A stretch of DNA of 7,266 nucleotides from Clostridiaceae bacterium UBA4839 (GTDB lineage Bacteria; Bacillota; Clostridia; Clostridiales; Caloramatoraceae). Shown here in pieces: positions 5,541-7,266 of this stretch. The notes below the pieces were generated by a model, which saw nothing but the letters and a program-made list of their open reading frames with translations, searched no databases and had not been told where the DNA came from. Position numbers and translations under genes: made by a program. The stretch covers positions 3,866 through 11,131 of the forward strand of contig DHEX01000002.1 in the NCBI GenBank assembly GCA_002400085.1, given 5' to 3'. The stretch's first letter is position 1, and each line of letters starts with the position of its first letter.

Positions 5541-6275
5541 TTGCAGAAAATATGGATTATTACATTATTTGCATCTGTGGTTTGCAGTGTGGGAACAGGC
5601 CTTGGCGGTGTTATTGCTACTTCTTTTAAAAGATCTAATAAACATATTATGTCCTCAATCATGGGTATGGCAGGAGGACTTATGATGTCAATAGTAACTT
5701 TTGATCTTATACCTGAAGCAATTAGACTTGGAGGCATGGGTAAAACACTTCTTGGTATTTTTATTGGCGTGGTTTTCACTGTGCTTATAGATATACTTAT
5801 TCCAGAGGATGCTATTACAAAAAAATATGGAAAAGAGGCAAAAACTGCAGCTATTATGGGAATTGGTTTAGCGGCTCATAATTTTCCTGAGGGTCTTGCA
5901 ATTGGCTCGGGTTTTATGGGTGGAATGAACCTTGGCCTTGAGCTTTCAACCGTAATTGCACTGCATGATATACCAGAAGGAGCAGCAGTTGCTTCTCCTT
6001 TAATGCAAAGCAGTATGCCAAGGGGAAAAATTATATTTTATACCATATTAACTGCTTTGCCAACGGCTATAGGAGCTTTTATAGGAGCTTATATCTCAAA
6101 TATATCCAATTATTTTGTTACATTATGTTTGGGGTTTGCAGGAGGTACAATGCTTTATATTGTTTGCGGAGAGCTTATTCCAGACAGTAAAAATCTTTAT
6201 AAAGGAGTACTTTCTACTCTTTCAATAATAGTTGGATTTGTTTTGGGGCTTATAATCACTTCTATATTTAATTAA
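5541..6275 (+). CDS. ZIP family divalent metal transporter (ZupT-like)
   Basis: An inner-membrane carrier that most likely brings zinc, or also iron or manganese, into the cell. Start is TTG at 5541, 7 bases after the SD GGAGGT (5528-5533); an in-frame TTG at 5526 lies in front of the SD and is rejected. The 244-residue protein is nearly all hydrophobic with about eight membrane segments. The two ZIP signatures are present: HNFPEG at residues 113-118 and HDIPEG at 142-147, whose H, N/D and E residues form the binuclear metal centre. FDLIPEA at about 54-60 and CGELIPDS near the C-terminus are also conserved. The loop between segments 3 and 4 is short and lacks a His-rich stretch, as in bacterial GufA/ZupT-type members. 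The next gene starts 26 bases downstream, so both are likely co-transcribed. Metal specificity cannot be read from the sequence. Confidence 0.94.
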   Translation: MQKIWIITLFASVVCSVGTGLGGVIATSFKRSNKHIMSSIMGMAGGLMMSIVTFDLIPEAIRLGGMGKTLLGIFIGVVFTVLIDILIPEDAITKKYGKEAKTAAIMGIGLAAHNFPEGLAIGSGFMGGMNLGLELSTVIALHDIPEGAAVASPLMQSSMPRGKIIFYTILTALPTAIGAFIGAYISNISNYFVTLCLGFAGGTMLYIVCGELIPDSKNLYKGVLSTLSIIVGFVLGLIITSIFN

Positions 6276-6301
6276 AATTTACGTTAATTGGAGGAAGATA
6301 C

Positions 6302-7266
6302 ATGGATACAAAAGTATGCTATGTTACTGAAAAGGACATAGATAAAATAAATAAAGCAGCTGAGGTAATAAAAAGAGGCGGCCTTGTAGCTTTTCCAACA
6401 GAAACTGTATATGGTCTTGGAGCAAATGCACTTGATGAAAAGGCAGTATCAAAGATATTTGAAGCTAAGGGAAGACCTCAGGATAATCCGCTTATTGTAC
6501 ATGTTGCAGATTTTGATATATCAAAATATGTAACATATATTCCTCAAAAGGCTAAATTGCTAATGGAAGCCTTTTGGCCGGGGCCAATAACTATAATTAT
6601 GCCAAAGTCTGACATAATCCCAGATAGGGTAACTGCTGGGCTTAAATGTGTTGGAATGAGGATGCCTTCAAATAAAGTGGCAAGAAAATTAATTGAGCTT
6701 TCTAAAACTCCAATTGCAGCTCCTTCTGCAAATCTATCTGGTAAGCCTAGCCCAACTACAATTGGGCATTGCATAGATGATTTAATGGGCAAGGTAGATA
6801 TGATAATTGGCGGGGATAGATGTATTGTTGGAGTGGAATCTACAGTTGTAGATACAACAGATGGAAATGTCACAATTTTAAGGCCGGGAGGAATAACTCT
6901 TGAAATGCTTAAAGAGGTAGTAGGAGAGGTAAAAATAGATCCTGCTATAATGAAAAAACCAGATAAGGATTTTAAACCTAAAGCTCCTGGAATGAAATAT
7001 AAACATTATGCACCTAAGGCTCCTATGACTGTGGTCAGAGGGGAAAATGAAAAGGTCATAAATTATATAAATGAAATGGCGAAAAAAAAGCAGCTTAATG
7101 GTGAAAAAGTTGGTATTTTAGGGACAGAGGAAAATTTGGACAAATATGAAGGAAATATAAAAATTTGTATAGGAAAACGAAGTGAACCTGGAATAATTGC
7201 TGCAAACTTATTTGATTGTTTGAGAGAATTTGATAAAATAGATGTAGATTATATAATATCAGAAGG
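6302..7266 (+). CDS. ywlC: Threonylcarbamoyl-AMP synthase, long Sua5/YwlC form (3' end cut by window)
   Basis: Makes threonylcarbamoyl-AMP from threonine, bicarbonate and ATP, the first step of t6A37 modification in tRNAs that read ANN codons; it works with TsaD and its partners. The ATG at 6302 has a strong SD (GGAGGA, 6290-6295). The frame is open for 321 codons to the window edge. The YrdC-type domain shows FPTETVYGLG (31-40), the KGR motif with PQDNPL (56-64), FWPGPIT (91-97), PSANLSG (141-147), VGVESTVVD (176-184) and RPGG (194-197). The linker APGMKYKHYAPKAP (228-241) leads to the C-terminal Sua5 domain (from about 242), which marks the long form and not short TsaC. The family is usually about 345-350 residues, so roughly 25-30 are missing. 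Sua5 genes near prfA and prmC are common in Firmicutes. Confidence 0.96.
   Translation, partial: MDTKVCYVTEKDIDKINKAAEVIKRGGLVAFPTETVYGLGANALDEKAVSKIFEAKGRPQDNPLIVHVADFDISKYVTYIPQKAKLLMEAFWPGPITIIMPKSDIIPDRVTAGLKCVGMRMPSNKVARKLIELSKTPIAAPSANLSGKPSPTTIGHCIDDLMGKVDMIIGGDRCIVGVESTVVDTTDGNVTILRPGGITLEMLKEVVGEVKIDPAIMKKPDKDFKPKAPGMKYKHYAPKAPMTVVRGENEKVINYINEMAKKKQLNGEKVGILGTEENLDKYEGNIKICIGKRSEPGIIAANLFDCLREFDKIDVDYIISE

Noticed and set aside
6544..6873. 109-codon minus-strand frame
   Set aside because: It lies opposite the Sua5/YwlC gene, which continues open across the whole stretch with all family motifs.

Overview
The window looks like a chromosomal housekeeping segment from a low-GC Gram-positive anaerobe, most likely Clostridiaceae or a close relative. 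The reasons are the AT-rich genes with many AGA, ATA and TTA codons, the strong purine-rich Shine-Dalgarno (SD) sites, the frequent GTG and TTG starts, and the gene order. The order thymidine kinase, DUF3006, DUF1385, prmC, prfA, ZIP transporter, Sua5/YwlC is, to my knowledge, typical of Clostridia. All convincing genes lie on the + strand; the minus-strand open frames are shadows of these genes.

Layout. Positions 1-131 are a GC-richer, non-coding patch built from imperfect repeats and a palindrome, followed by AT-rich DNA with a possible promoter. Positions 262-2946 hold a compact block: tdk, a small DUF3006 protein, a DUF1385 membrane protein (GTG start at 1134) and prmC, whose start overlaps the end of the DUF1385 gene by 14 bases. 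Positions 2947-3305 form a non-coding gap with a second copy of the GC-rich palindromic repeat, here folded into a large nested hairpin, then a good extended -10 promoter for prfA. The prfA gene (ATG at 3306) ends in a clear intrinsic terminator at 4385-4411. Two small membrane proteins of similar plan follow (4426-4800 and 4820-5440); each has two predicted membrane segments and a beta-rich, possibly PH-like, cytosolic part. Then come a ZIP-family metal transporter (TTG start at 5541) and a long-form threonylcarbamoyl-AMP synthase (6302 to the window edge, cut off).

How the genes fit together. Three of the genes serve translation fidelity. PrfA is release factor 1. PrmC methylates the glutamine of its GGQ loop. 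Sua5/YwlC makes the threonylcarbamoyl-AMP used for t6A37 of ANN-decoding tRNAs. Thymidine kinase supplies dTMP by salvage. ZIP probably imports zinc or a similar divalent metal. DUF3006, DUF1385 and the two small membrane proteins have no established role that I can name.

I see no CRISPR array, transposase, phage gene, toxin-antitoxin pair, RNA gene or obvious defence system. The items most worth a second look are the two copies of the GC-rich palindromic repeat on either side of the tdk-prmC block, and the uncharacterised membrane-protein pair placed directly behind the prfA terminator.
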